Shown here piece after piece: positions 1 through 12,500 of a stretch of DNA of 64,000 nucleotides. The stretch spans positions 814,077-878,076 of the forward strand of contig NW_021167093.1 in assembly GCF_003711515.1 (NCBI RefSeq). Reading direction: 5' to 3'. The stretch is from Sodiomyces alkalinus F11. Taxonomy: Eukaryota; Ascomycota; Sordariomycetes; Glomerellales; Plectosphaerellaceae. Numbering within the stretch: position 1 is the first letter of the stretch; every line of letters begins with the position of its first letter. The notes below the pieces were generated by a model. The model was not told the DNA's origin. It worked only from the letters and a program-made list of their open reading frames with translations, and made no database searches. The translations under genes and the position numbers were made by a program.

Positions 1-152
1 CTATTTATGTACTCGGATAGAGTACTTCCGACCGATATATCCATATCGATTTCCGCTCCTTTTACCTTATAGTTAGATATTTCCGTAGAGTATCTTTTAC
101 TCTTCTTTAATGCATATATATATCTTTTGCGTACCTTATTTGTGTGCTGACA
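1..152 (+). repeat. Copia 5' LTR, 3' portion only
   Basis: Aligns base for base with 5944-6095. It ends ...GCTGACA here and ...GCTGATA in the 3' copy; the CA to TA difference is a RIP-type change at the canonical LTR terminus. The primer-binding site would start at 153, but I could not assign a tRNA to it. Confidence 0.85.
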
Positions 153-639
153 GTTATAAGCCCGGCGTTCTAATAAACGAAGCTATTCCGATAGATCCTG
201 TAGCTTTAAGGCAGTCAAAATAGCCTTAAGTCTATAGCGGTTAGCTTAGTATTATTAGCTATATCCGCCTGCTTTATTTTAACCGTTATTCCGTTATTTC
301 CTCTTATTTAAATCGCTTAAATCGCTTAATCCCCTCTCGTTCTATCTTGTATAATCGCTCCTTATTTAATCGGTCTATTATAGTCGGCTTTAATAGTTTA
401 TTTCCCTATAGTCCTAGTTAGTCAGACGATAGCCTTAACTACGGCGTTGCCTATAATAGGCTATACGATCCTTACCTCACTAAAAGAATAGCGTTATTGG
501 ATCGAGGCTATTATATAGATACCCTACGCTAACTAGGTCTCTAACATCGTTAATCTAGACCTTAAGGAATCTAAACGTCCTTAATAGCTTATATCCTCGG
601 AACCTCTAGAAGAAGGTAACGACGATAATGCCTAGGATC

Positions 640-1660
640 GTAAGTTTAAGGTATAGAACGTAAAAGAGAATAAATATCAGTAATAGTAATAAGGTCTAGC
701 TACACTTCACGACTATATCGCGAAGATAGTTAATCCTAACCTTAAAGATTAGTATATAGGGAAGAAGGAGGTTAAAGATATCCTGATCGCCTTAAAGGAC
801 TATCTTAAACCTACTAACGCTGTCTAAAAGTCCTTAGTTAAGAAGAGATAGGAAGAATATATATAAAATATACGGAGGATACCCTATAAGCGTTAGCTAT
901 AGGACTTTATATCGCTATGCCGAGATTCGAAGACCTATAGCATTAGATCTTCTAATACTATAGAGGATTAACTTAACGCGTTTTTTAGGGCTATCGGTAT
1001 TATAGCTCTAGAGTGGTTAGAGGCGTGTTTTATAGAGATTTTAAGAGAAGATAAGGAAGAGTAACCTATTATCGAAGAGGTTATAAACGAATATACGGTT
1101 TAGTTATACTATAGGTATTCTTATAGGCTTAATAAGAAGCCTATAGCGTTATCGTTTTACACGGCGATATTCCTAGGAAAGGATAAAGATAGTAGATAGT
1201 AGCCTACTAATTAGGGAGGTTAGTAGTAATAGAAAAAGGAGGATTCGTCGGTAAGGGAATATATCTGCGATTACGTTAAGATAGGAAGAGCTAAACGCTA
1301 CTACTACCCGTGGAGTACCTGCCCGAATATTAATCTAACGCGCCGCTAAAAGGGCTTTACGCCCTTAAAGGAAGTGGTGGAACGCTACGACCGCGTTATT
1401 AAGAGCTAGAGTGCTTCTAAGTAAAAGAAGTTCAGGGAGTATATTAAAAAGGATATCGATAAGGCGAAAAATAAGGTAAAAGAGTCTAAAGCTAAGTTAC
1501 CAGACAAAGATTAGTCTAAGGAAGTATCTAATTTCGTTAATAATGGGGAAGAGGATTCTAACGATAGCTCTTACGATATATATTTTACCTCTAATTTTAT
1601 AGGAGAAGAGGTGGTATCGTCGACCTTACTATCGGTTTTCTCGCTCCTGTAGACTAAATA
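640..1660 (+). pseudogene. Copia gag (capsid/nucleocapsid), broken
   Basis: Readable gag-like frame with TAG/TAA interruptions. About 705-800 reads DYIAKIVNPNLKD, then a stop, then YIGKKEVKDI. Near 1262-1330 a remnant of a CCHC knuckle can be seen (CDYVKIGRAKRYYYPW); its second Cys and its His are lost, and one change is not obviously RIP-type. Gag would form the cytoplasmic particle that packages the RNA. It is continuous with protease downstream, as expected for a single Copia polyprotein. No intact start codon could be chosen. Confidence 0.7.
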
Positions 1661-1679
1661 GGTGGTTAGTAATAACCTT

Positions 1680-3260
1680 TTTAATTAGTTATTAATCGAT
1701 TCGGGGTCCTTAAGATATATAACTAATCAACGCTACCTGCTCGAGGACTTCCAGCCTACTACCACTATCGTTAGATTTTAGATAGGTAGCGGCACCTCTA
1801 ATCCAGTAAAGGGGTACGGCACACTACGTCTTTAGGTTAAAGATATAAAAGGATATCCTTATACCCTTATACTAAACAACGTGGCGTTTATAGATAGATA
1901 TCCTATAATACTACTAGTAACGCGTAGGTTATAGAAGGATTAGAATACTGTTTTTATAACCGGTAGAGATATCTTAGTAATAGACCGATATACCTGCCTG
2001 CCGTTAATAAACGTTAACGGCTAATATGCCCTTAAACCGACTAAGGGCACGCTATAGCGCTTATAGTAGTAATAGCAGAGCTATTTTAATAGCTGGAGGG
2101 AACTAAAGCCTATAAGCGTGGCCGATACACGTTTATAGCATAAGAGGCTAGGGCACGCTAACCCTTAAGCACTGGTATAGCTATTAAAAGGGTGCGTGGG
2201 AGGTATTGTGGCTTTAAACGGAGGAAAAGCGGCACCTTTAGTAGTAGACTATAAGGCTTACGCTATTAGTAAGGTAAAAATAATAATATCGCGACGTTCA
2301 CCCACCTATAGGCTAATAAGGCCTTTTTAGAGGATTAACGTGGATCTATTTTCTATGGATCCTGCCGCTAACAGCGACGATACTATTACCCTATTCCACG
2401 ATCCCTGCACATAGAAAAACGTGACCAGAATAATACCAGGGTATATATATATACTATCCTCTCTAGCTAACTTCGAACTCTTCTTATAAAGGTAGTATAG
2501 GCTACTTATTAGTATAATAAGACTCGACATAGAGAGGGCGCTATAGAAGAAGCTGGATAACTAGTCTTTAGATTATAGTATCCTGCTAGAAAGATCGGCT
2601 CCTTATATAACCGTATAGAACGCTAACGCCGAACGGTATAGGGGTATTATCTTTACTACCGCGAGGGTATTAGCAGATACCTTAGGCTTTTAATAGGATC
2701 TATAGCCAGAGATTATTATAGTAGCTACTTACCTATATAACCGGATTCCACGCAGGGATCTAGGCTGGTAAACTCCCGAAGGAGTATTAAACGCGTGGTT
2801 ATAAAAAGAGGGCATCGTTAGCTTTATAACCACTAATCTCTTAATTACGTACCTGAAGACGTATAGTTATAAGGCGTACGCGTTAACTGCTAACTACCTG
2901 CGAGGAAGGCATAAAAACGAAAAGCTCGCGCCGAGGGTATATATCGGTTATTTAATCGAGTATAAGGGCACTAATACTTTTCGGGTTTAGGGGCTAAAAT
3001 TAGGGAGGATCTTGCGTATAAGGGACGTCGTGTTCGACGAGTCAGTCCTTTATAAAAATAGGGGAGAGGAGCCTAACGTGCCTTTAGAGCTATATAAAGA
3101 GCTTAATCTGCCGTTAGATTAAGGGCGAATCCACGATCCTTTTAGCGTTATAACCGATTTCGTCGATTTCGGTATACCTATAGTAACGTAGTAGAACTCC
3201 ACGATAAAGGCTTTATAAGAGGAAAGGAGGCGTTAATAATAGCCTTAATCGTTAAGATCT
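1680..3260 (+). pseudogene. Copia protease and integrase, broken
   Basis: The protease active site is visible at about 1691-1710 as LIDSGSLRYIT (D-S-G triad). At about 2125-2200 the GAG-pre-integrase motif reads RL*HKRLGHANP, with TAG replacing the usual Trp. The integrase core follows, from VDLFSMD at about 2340 through the conserved Copia C-terminal block (YKAYALTANYLRGRHKNEK, then YIGYLIEYKG and VVFDES, about 2865-3045). Protease would cleave the polyprotein and integrase would insert the cDNA. The frame is continuous but holds many TAG codons at Gln/Trp positions and is inactive. Confidence 0.85.
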
Positions 3261-3269
3261 AGGGGGTGG

Positions 3270-3900
3270 CCGGCGGTGGTGGTAAAGGATCAAAAACCAC
3301 TACTAACATAAAAACCACCGAAAACGCCTCTAAGAACTAACAGGTTACTGACTAAGAGGCATCACGTGGAACGGCTCCCACGGCCACGGTAGGCATGGTG
3401 CCTGCCGTTATGCCTGCCGTTATTCCTGCTATTAGTTCTTCCTCTTTAACTGCTATTTTACCCTCCTCTTTAATAACGGCACCAGTTTTACCCTCTTCAA
3501 CGACCTCTTCTTCTTCGAGGCCTGCTTATATGCCCTTTTCGCTACCTCCTAACGATCCTCCAATTAATCCTAGCGATTAAGAGGAATCTAATAATACTAG
3601 CGGATCTTCCTCTACCTTAGAGGAGGCTATAGGCGAGGCTACCGACGATACCGTCGGAATAGGATTATTGTCACCTGACTAATCCGTTATTGAAGAGGCT
3701 ACTGCCACTGCCGCTACTCCTTAAATAACTAATCCATAAGTAGTAACCCTATCTTTAGCAGCTAAGTCTAATTCTACTACTACTACTACTATTCTGGCCT
3801 AATAACTAACCTCTCGTTCGCCTGCTTTAGCTTTAACGCCTACCCCTATAGGGAGGCCTACTTATAATCGCCGACCTCCCTCTAGATATAACGATTACGT
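3270..3900 (+). pseudogene. Copia integrase-RT linker (low complexity)
   Basis: Plus-strand frame rich in Pro, Ala, Ser and Thr, with an uninterrupted stretch at 3395-3580. It lies between the integrase C-terminal block and the RT, where Copia polyproteins have a disordered, fast-evolving linker. About 3850-3900 reads RPTYNRRPPSRYND, leading into RT. It is part of the polyprotein, not a separate small gene: the ATG at 3395 is internal. Confidence 0.6.
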
Positions 3901-5590
3901 CTCCTACTATAATAATACCTTCGAGAAGCCGAAAAAGCCGTTATTACGCCGCGAGATACCTAAGGAACCGTTAAACTGGTCTTAGATACTAAAGAGCCCC
4001 TATAAGCTATAATAGCTTAGGGCAGCCGTATAAAAGGTGGATACACTTTAGGTTAATAGGCACCTTTAAAGTAGCAGAGCTGCCCTAGGGTAGGCAACGT
4101 GCCTTAGACCTTAAATAGGTCTTTAAGTATAAGGTTAACCCGTCGGGGTACGTTAGTAAGTTTAAGGCGAGGTTATACGTGCGAGGCGATTAATAGCCTA
4201 AAAACCACCTTAACGCCTACGCTTCCACCCTCGCCGGCAGGACCTTTAGGTCGTTAATGGCTATTACTGCCTATTTTAATCTAGAAACACGTTAGCTTAA
4301 TACCGTTAACGCCTTTACTAACGCTACCCTTAACGAAGAGATTTACGTTAAGGATCCACCCGGGTAGCCGCTGCATTAAGCAGTAAAAGGCATAAAGAGC
4401 GACGAGGACCTTAAGGCTGTTTTAAAGCTATCGCGGCCACCCTCGCGCGGTATATAACGCCTACATAGGGCGTTATATAGCCCATATCGCTCCCCTAAGC
4501 TATAGCACGAATAGCTCTCTTCTGTTTTAGGTAAGTACGACCTAAAGTAACTAACTAAGGACGATTACGTCTTTAAAGGCAAGGAATTAATCGTCTTCTT
4601 TTACGTGGACGATATTATTCTAATCTATAGGAAGGAATATTAATCTACTGCTAATTCTCTTATATAACGGATATAGCAGCACTTTTAAGTAAGGGACCTA
4701 GGCCTACTTAAGTGGTTCCTAGGGATTAGAGTGGTTCGAGATCGCTAATAACGTCGGCTATAGCTTTCCCTTAAGAACTATATCACCGAAAAGATTAAGG
4801 CTTTAGGGATAGATTTCCCTTTTAGTAGGCGTAGGGTTAAAAGCCCTCTTTCTTTTCCTGACGTTTTAGAATTATCTGCTACCGACTAATAAGTATCTAT
4901 AGAGTTAATCCACCTATATCTGCGGAAGGTCGGTTCTATTAATTACGCGGCCTATTAGACCGGCCTAACGTATCTAAAGCTGCTTCGAGGCTTACCGAAT
5001 TTAATACTAACCTATTAAAATAGTATTATAATACCGTAGATAGGTGTTTAAAGTACCTCGCCTCCACTAAGTCCTTATGCCTTTACTTTAGACCACGTAA
5101 TAACCGCCTATAGTACGCACTTTACTATATTTCTAACGCAGCCTTTAGGGACGACTATAAGACACGGTATAGCTCCTAGGGCTACACTATAATATTATTC
5201 GGGGGTCCTATAGACTAGAAGGTAAATAAGTAAACGAGCGTCGTGACCTCTAGTACTAAAGCCGAGCTTATAGCACTTTCTACTACCACTAAGCAGTATA
5301 TCGCGATCAGGCGTTTAATTAAGGACCTGACCTTAACCTTTAAAACGAGCCTCTAACGATATACTACGATAACGACTAAACGAGGATCCTTTTAGAGGCT
5401 TTACGCCCTTAGGTTATATCTAGATTAAAGTATCTAGATATCCACGCCTTTTAGATCCGATAGGTCGTTTAATAGAAGAAGGTCCTAATCGCCTGGATCT
5501 CGACCTAAGAGATAGTCAGCGATAGGCTAACTAAAGTACTTTCCCCGCAGAAATATGAGGCGTTTATATATCTATTAGGGATAGAGGTCC
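3900..5590 (+). pseudogene. Copia reverse transcriptase and RNase H, broken
   Basis: RT is recognised by RTFRSLMAITAYFNLE (about 4230-4285), then NAFTNATLNEEIYVKDPPG (about 4315) and the catalytic box FYVDDIILIY at about 4600-4630, in which both catalytic Asp survive. RNase H follows, with SSTKAELIALS at about 5250. These domains would copy genomic RNA into cDNA inside particles. Stops fall at Gln/Trp codons throughout, and the reading frame appears to slip between RT and RNase H, so the product is dead. A purine-rich stretch (AAGCCAGGGGAC, about 5591-5602) ahead of the 3' LTR is a candidate polypurine tract. Confidence 0.88.
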
Positions 5591-5604
5591 TAAGCCAGGG
5601 GACT

Positions 5605-6095
5605 TAAGGTAATTCATAGAGGCGCGGTGCTAAGTTTAAAATCTATAGCCTAGATTAACCGTTATTTTGGTGCCCTTTAGATTATTATTTAGGCACCCGT
5701 TTTTAACGTTTTAACGTGGTTTTAGGGTTAATCTAACCACCTGTTTTTATACGTTTTTAACGTTTTTAGGTATAAAAAGAGCGCGCTTTTCAATAAGCCG
5801 TTCTTTAACCGTTAGATTAATATCTAGGCTCTATTTTACCCTAGATTTAGGGCTTTAAGTAAGCAGAATAGTCAGGATTAATCCTGCAGTTCGGGGGGGG
5901 GGGGGTTAGATACCACCACACACTTATCGGGGTATAACTTACGCCATTTATATACTCGGATGGAGTAGTTCCGACCGATGTATCCATATCGATTTCCCCT
6001 CCTTTTACCTTATAGTTAGATATTTCCGCAGAGTATCTTTTACTCTTCTTTAATGCACACACACATCTTTTGCGTATCTTATTTGTGTGCTGATA
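5605..6095 (+). repeat. Copia 3' LTR
   Basis: The right 152 bp match the window's first 152 bp. The left edge is inferred: a candidate polypurine tract at about 5591-5602 is followed by TAAGGTAATTCATAG, a plausible RIP form of a TG-starting LTR. A C-rich/G-rich run (5893-5904) lies inside. The right edge at 6095 is well supported; the left edge is approximate. Confidence 0.7.
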
Positions 6096-6189
6096 TACCT
6101 TGAGCGTAGTAAGTTTACCGATAAACCACTATAGCATATATAGCGGTATCTCTCTAATAAACAGGCTATTTACGACTTCCTACGCCCCT

Positions 6190-7990
6190 CTACTATATTC
6201 CTATCTCCCATTCCACGGACTATAAGAACGCCCGGATCTTATACCGCTAACACTTAGCCGACTAAGCCGCACAGAAGCTAACTAGCAGTATATCGTCCGT
6301 ACCTAACACGCTCTGGTTCGCCGCGCTAGAACCAGCCGGCAACCAAAAGTCTAAGGACGATATATATAAGGAGACGCTCGAGAACGCCTTCCGTGACCGC
6401 CGCCGCGGAATAAGCCTAGGGATTAATAGGTATTTCCGCGCTCCCTAGCTCTACGGTGGAGAAGAATTAATCCTCGATAGTCTCCCGGCTATCGGCCGTA
6501 AATTTAATAAATAGCAGTAGCGTAACCCTGCCTAGATCGCGTAGATACGCGATAAGGTAACCTAACGCGGCTACGATAACCCGTAGTACCGAGGGATAGA
6601 CCGTATTATCTACGTGCCCCCGGACTATCCATATATTTCCCGGCTAATTACTAAGGAAATAGTATAAGCGCTAGCCCGCTAATACCCCTAGCTATACTAG
6701 CTTTTAGCCGCAAACCCTAAGGTTATAGGATAGGCACGGCCAGAGTAATCTTTTAATAAGTATATTATTCTGCCTACGCCTAACTACAACTCGGCCGGAT
6801 AATTTACTTAACCCGCCCCACGAACGCTAGTCCTATAACGCCGCTTAGCCTATAGCACTATTCACGGCTCTCCTATACCGTTTAGCACCTGTACGCGAGT
6901 AATCTTCGCTAACGCCATGGCCGTAACGAGAACCACTAGCGCCTAGGGAACCGCTAATAGCGCTATTATATTTAGCGCCGCGTAGATCGGCCCGTAGACC
7001 GTTACCTAGACGGCGGAGATTACCGACCTTACTATAGCGGAATCGCCGGAGTCGCCTTAGTACCTTAATACTGCGTTCGAAGCGGCGTTTATAAAGGAGT
7101 TAAAGGAATATACTATATAATACCGTGATATCTTCCATAATCTCGCGACGCTTTATAAGAGCGATATCGATATATAGGAGTTTATCCGTATTACCGCCGC
7201 GGCCGCTAAGGACGCCGCTAAGCGGGCCGGCGATATCTATCTATTCCTTATACAGAAGCGCTATAATAATAGGGCCGACCCCTCGACTATATAAGAACTT
7301 ATAGATACTATGAATAACGTTAGCGCTAGCGCTAGCTCCGCGTATACTAAGCGCCGGGCGGAAAACGATAACGGAGCACTAGTACTAAAAAGAGCGGTAG
7401 TATCGTCCGGTAAACTTAAGGTCTAGTAGGACCTAGCCCGTAATATAGCCCTTAGGGTCCTTAATAGTAACACGGGGGTTTAGTGCTATAATCTTACGCC
7501 GTAAGGCGGTTAGAGTATCTCGCTCCTAGGATAGCGGGGCTACGCTATCGGAATACCGGCGGCGGCGGCTAGGTTCGCTAAAGACTAAATCGAGAATAGT
7601 ATCTTTAAGGACCTTATATAGAGCGCGGCGGATTAATAACTACTTATTAAGCTATAACGCCTCCGCGCGTTTATCTAGCTAGCTTTAATAAAGGCTAATA
7701 GTAACGACTTTACCCTTACGCGCCGTAAGAGGCTAGCCGACCGCCTAACGGATATTCGGGAATTAGCGGAGAATATTATAAAGCACTACGCTATCCTCTA
7801 CCGCTACTATAAGTAAGATAAGGAACGCGGATTACTAACGTCCTACGATATCTCTATCACTAAGCTTACCGAATAACACGACGCGATATCGCTAAAGGAC
7901 ACCGCCGGTATCTACGGTATTAATATAGGAGCGCTCGGGCTACCCTATATAATACTAATAGACCTCACTCCGACACGGTGGATATAATAG
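6190..7990 (+). pseudogene. Unrecognised coding-like region of element A
   Basis: A long plus-strand frame is interrupted almost only by TAG/TAA, as in a RIP-mutated gene once rich in Gln. Open stretches are visible, for example KDAAKRAGDIYLFLIQKRYN (about 7210-7270) and KDTAGIYGINIGALGLPYII (about 7885-7950). The composition is Ala/Arg/Ile-rich, with no zinc knuckle, catalytic DDE or RT box that I can see. The end of the frame lies some 300 bp before the LTR. It may be a gag-like or a novel structural protein; I do not recognise it. The start is unknown because Copia separates it from the upstream part. Confidence 0.45.
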
Positions 7991-8286
7991 ACTGATAGCA
8001 AAATACCGAGAGATAGCCAGAGACTTAGTTAGTATTAGGATACACGGTCGGTTTTACTTCTTTTTTATAGTCCCCTTTCGTTCTATTATACTTAGCGCTA
8101 TCCTATAGTATTAATAGCGGTCGCTACTAGGGCACTATACCTTACTAGCACTAGGTAATTTTCTTATATTCTCCCCCTTTTACACTGCCCTAATAGGATA
8201 CCTATTATAAGTCTATATTCTAAGCGGAATATACTATACCGGCGTAGAGCCCGCGGGACGCAGGGCTCTCTTACTCCGGGTATATA

Positions 8287-8757
8287 ATACGCCCTATAGC
8301 GTACTATAGGAACCGCCCCTTACGGGGGTATACTATAAGAACTATATTCTACGGGGGTATACCGTAAAAACCGTGTTCTACGGAGGTATACCGCGGATAC
8401 TAGGTACTACGGGGAGTATACCGTAAGAACCGTGTTCTATAGAGGTATACCGTAGAACCGGTATACCACGGAAATACCTAGTAGGAACTAGGTATTACCG
8501 GGCCATAGTTAGGAAGCCGGAGTATCCCCGGGGTTTCCCCGTGGATATATTAATTCGGGGCTTCGCCCCTTAGTTAGACTAAGATATCTTTATTACACCT
8601 CTTTTACTCTGGTAAAGATTACCCCTTAAATCCTGGATTCCCTAGGTCCGATAATGCTAGCTAGCTAGAGTCGTGCCCGGATAGGGCATATTAAATTCTA
8701 GATCCTTCTAGGTCCTACAGTACTGGCTGGCCAGGGGATTTACCTGGACAGGGCTCA
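8287..8757 (+). repeat. Element A right LTR
   Basis: About 470 bp from just after GTATATAAT to the LINE junction. The last ~220 bp align with both LTRs of element B; the first ~190 bp are A-specific tandem repeats. The left edge is placed by analogy with B, where the boundary is exact. The matching left LTR would be outside the window. Confidence 0.5.
8318..8470 (+). repeat. Tandem ~30-bp repeats in the element A LTR
   Basis: Four to five degenerate units resembling GGTATACCGTAAGAACCGTG followed by TTCTACGG (for example near 8324, 8353, 8383, 8420 and 8449). They differ by RIP-type and other substitutions. Element B LTRs instead carry TATACGTTCGTATAG-like palindromic units at the equivalent place, so this part of the LTR evolves quickly. 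Confidence 0.65.
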
Positions 8758-9559
8758 TTAGATACCTTCTCCTAGTAGTAATAATCGTTATTATAAATAA
8801 GGTATTATTCGTATTATACTATATATATACTCTAATAGTACTAAAGTAGTATCACGGCGGCTAATATATAGTAGTTACTTATATTATAGTAAGCGTCTAG
8901 GAACCTACCCGGATAATATTAAAGTCTATACTAATACTATAAGCACTAATACTATATACTTTTAGTACGCTAATAATTAACGCCTATATAAGAATCCAAG
9001 TCGTCTTTATACCGTTAAGGTACTACTAGTATATTAAGGTAGTCTAACTAATTAATAAGTCCCCCCTACTACTAAAAAATAGTAATAACATCTTATAAAT
9101 ATTTATACTCTTTACCTATTAGTAAAGGCTATTAATAACGGTAGTATCGTTATAGTAAATAGTCTCCTTTTAATATTATAGTAGCGCCTTACTAATAACC
9201 TATAGGCTAAGGAGTACCTAAAGATAGCGGCTTTATCCTTTAGATAGGCCGTTGCTCGGGCGCTACCTTCCGGTTATAGCCGTTGCGGTACTTTATTAGT
9301 AAAGGTAGTTTTATAAGATATCCTCTACCAGACTTATCGGCTAAAGGGTATAATAGGGGTTCTTATAGACTATTACGTGTACAGTCCTTTTTTAATTTCG
9401 TTACGGTGCCTCCGTGGTAGTAGTATAGCTAACTAATTCTAAGGCCTTAAGTATATCGAGAGTAGTATTAGCGCCTTTAAGGGGGGTAATACCGAGACTA
9501 ATAAGGAGTAAAGGGGAGGTTCGGCTAGTAACGCTTTAATACCGCTAGGGTCCTAGCTT

Positions 9560-12500
9560 AGAAGGCTCCTATTTAATACTAAACCGGACTATTATATTAT
9601 CTTTTCCCCGCTATAGTGCTACCGTGTTCTTATAGGCTTTTATAACTTTAAGGGTAAGGCGGAAGTTATTAAGCCTTTTCTATTATAGGAACCACTTGGT
9701 TATCGCCCTGGCTTTTATATTATAGTCTAGTACGGTATATAGATCCCCTTTAGTCGTAAGTAGTCTCCCTATAGCACTAAAAAGCTCCTTACGCTTATCC
9801 TCGATTATATCCTAGTACTAGAGTATTGTATACTCCGCTATTTCTACCCCTTATCGCTATAAAGGCACCACGTTATTAGAAATCCCGGTACCCTTATTCT
9901 AGCTAGAAAAGCTTATAAGCGTAGTTTTTCTAATATAATCTAAGTAAATACGGAGCTTTATAGCTTAAAGAGTCCTTTATATTTCCGGAGGGAGCGTTAT
10001 ATTAAGGGGCGGCTTAGTGCTATTACGGTATAGGTATAGGGCCGCCGTGCTTCTGCCTAGGCTTAGACATATTCCTATACAAGGGCTTTCCTCGGGGGCG
10101 AGGTTCTAGCCTAGGTTATTAGGGCGGTAAGCTAGGCTATTTATATAAGGGTAGCGTAGGTCCTATAATACCGATTCGGTATCGCTAAGGCTTTTACCAC
10201 GGCGTATACTCTAGCTAATATCTTATCTTCGGTCCCCTTTTCTTATATCCGAAGGATCTTCTAGGCACTTCGGCTTAAAAGGCATAGGTTAAGAGGGGGA
10301 TAAAGGTCTTTTTTTTAAGGACCCTAACCGGCGCAGCCTTATAAGCTCTGGCTACTAGTCGGAGGTATAGGTTTTATACCGCTATAAATACCGCTACGGG
10401 GCTATACTAGGGGCCGACCCTTATCTTATAGATAGTTAAGGCGTAATATATAACTACTAATCTTATTACCATAAGATATAGTCTTCTTATATCTACGAAG
10501 CTATACCCCTATACTACTACGCTAAGCCTTAAAAGGGCGTATATTTAGGTAGCTAGTTAGCTTTTTATCTTTTTAGCGTATCGCCGGAAATTAAGTTTTC
10601 TATTAAACTAAATACCTAGGAGCTTTATTACCTCCGTTACTAGTACCGAAATAACGCTAAGGGGGAGCGGGGTAAAGGAGGGTTAGCGTAATTTTATAAA
10701 GGGGATATAGATATACTTAGCTAGTTTAAACTATAGTCCGCTTACTATCTCTAAGTCTAAGTAAGTTTATTATGCGGTAGCGAGGCGGTACCGTGTTTAT
10801 ACCTCTATTCTACTAAAAGCGATAATATACGTGTTATTAGTAAAACCTACTATTCTAGTTTTAAGAACTTTTTCTAGCTCCTTATAAAGGGTTAAGATAT
10901 AGAGGATAAAGAGGATAAAGGAGATCGGGGAGCCTTATAGTATACCCCTGCGGAGGTACCCCGGGGGGGCTGTTTTATTATTAAATAATAGCTAGGCTAT
11001 ACGGTCTTAGAGGAAACTACTAATCAGGGTAATAAGCTATTAGGGGAAGCCTTTCTTTTTAAGCACCTTAAGGAGGCGAGAGTAGGGGATAGTATTAAAA
11101 GCGCCTTTAATATCTAGTTAGAGTATCGAAGCGGTGCCGCCGTAGGCCTAGCTTACCCTTATAGTCTTTATAACTCTTTATACTACTATCTTTATATTCT
11201 GCCCGGTCCGGTTACCTATTTATCCTTTTAAGAGGAGCTAATACTCCTTTACTATAATAGCGATATAGTCAGCTAGTATCCCCTTAAGGACTTTACCTAT
11301 TATATTAAGGAGTAATATCGGTTACTAGCCCTTTACTACCTTATAATTAGCTAATAGCTAGCCTTCATTTTTAAGAATTACTATAATAGCGTAACGGTAC
11401 CTTTTCGGGTAATAGCCTATTTTAAGGCACGCTATAAAAATAATACTTAGTCTTTAGTATAAAGGGGGTTTATATACTTTGAGGAGCCGTACTAGGAGTC
11501 CATTAAGCCTTAGTACTGCCTAGGGTTTAGTTTTCTTAAGACGCCCCTATATATCCGCTATAGTAATATCGTGGCAGATATCCTATCTAAGGGGGAATTC
11601 CGCGCTTAGGGGCCTAAAGGCGGTAAGGAGGGGGGGTAAGAAGAATTTCCGGTTAAGGACTTTAGCTTTCTTTATATATATAATAGCTAGGTTATTATTA
11701 TTATCTTAGCGTAATATCGATACTAATAACGAATTTAGCGGTACTCCCCTTTTAGTTTATACTTATTTCTATAATTACTAAAGGAGGTTATCGTTTTTCC
11801 TAGTCGTATAGAGTAAGTAACTACTAGTATAGCTATTTTATTACCGCCACGGCCTTATCCCGGCGCCTCTCCGCTTCCTAGAACTTATCCTATCGGCTCC
11901 GGGATTTCCTAGATATATATCTACGGTAAAGGCGCCTCGCTTCCTAGGTAAAAGCAGTTAGCTCCGTATTCCATAAAGGGGTAAGGAGGAGTTTAGAGTT
12001 ACCCCGGCGGTAATATAGTATAGCCCTATCGGCTAAGGTTATAAGATTCTTAATTAGGTTATCTAATACTAAGTCGATATCTCCTCGTATTATAAGGGAG
12101 CCGGTCTGTTATAGTTATATAGTAATACGCTAGGGGACCTATAAAGGGTTAAAGTCCTTTTAGACCTAATAGGGCCTAACTAAGTCTGATAGTAGTATTA
12201 TCACGGTATTTATTATAGTATCTATCTTTATATAGATTTACACTATCTATAAGTAATAATCTAACCAGAAAATAGTCTTATTAGGGCCGTTAAAATTATA
12301 GCGGAGCCTTTATATCGCCTATATATAGTTAATAGTGCTAGTATACCGGCCCGGGAGATGCTATATAATAGTTCTAGAGGGGGTTATTAGGTTTAGGCTC
12401 TACCTAGTTATAAGGGTAAAGAAGGTATTAGCCCGGGGGTAGTATTACGGTAGCTATAACTATAAGGGGTAGTACAGGTTAAAATCCCGTATACGGATAT

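Larger units (their letters stand above)
1..6095 (+). mobile_element. Ty1/Copia retrotransposon, RIP-inactivated, 5' end outside window
   Basis: Copia-order element: gag, protease, integrase, reverse transcriptase, RNase H, bounded by two LTR copies. Bases 1-152 align without gaps to 5944-6095, so the window starts inside the 5' LTR. Recognisable motifs in order are a degenerate zinc knuckle (about 1262), protease DSG (about 1697), pre-integrase HKRLGHA (about 2136), RT YVDDI (about 4605) and RNase H SSTKAELIALS (about 5250). Integrase precedes RT, which defines Copia rather than Gypsy. Dozens of TAG/TAA codons interrupt the frame where the family has Gln or Trp, so it cannot be autonomous. 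The flank after 6095 is a different coding-like sequence (element A), so Copia probably inserted into A. The 5' target duplication lies outside the window. Confidence 0.9.
6096..8757 (+). mobile_element. Element A: unclassified LTR-type element, 3' part
   Basis: This is the right part of an element whose left part lies beyond the Copia insertion and outside the window. Its end (about 8540-8757) is homologous to the LTR of element B: shared features are TTCGCCCCTTAG, AGATATCTTTATT, CCCTAGGTCC, and GGCTGGCCAGG followed by ATTTACCTGGACAGGG. Just inside the LTR, A and B also share GGGCTCT followed by a few bases and CCGGGTATATAATACG. At 8758 the sequence turns into LINE 3' UTR that matches L3 at about 19048, so A sits in LINE L1. 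No RT, integrase or tyrosine recombinase was recognised. Confidence 0.6.

Noticed and set aside
5893..5904. G-run as telomere or origin feature
   Set aside because: Homopolymer inside the Copia LTR, with no telomeric repeat around it.
5847..6062. 71-codon minus-strand frame
   Set aside because: Lies entirely in the Copia 3' LTR, antisense, with a G/C run; not supported by the 5' LTR copy.
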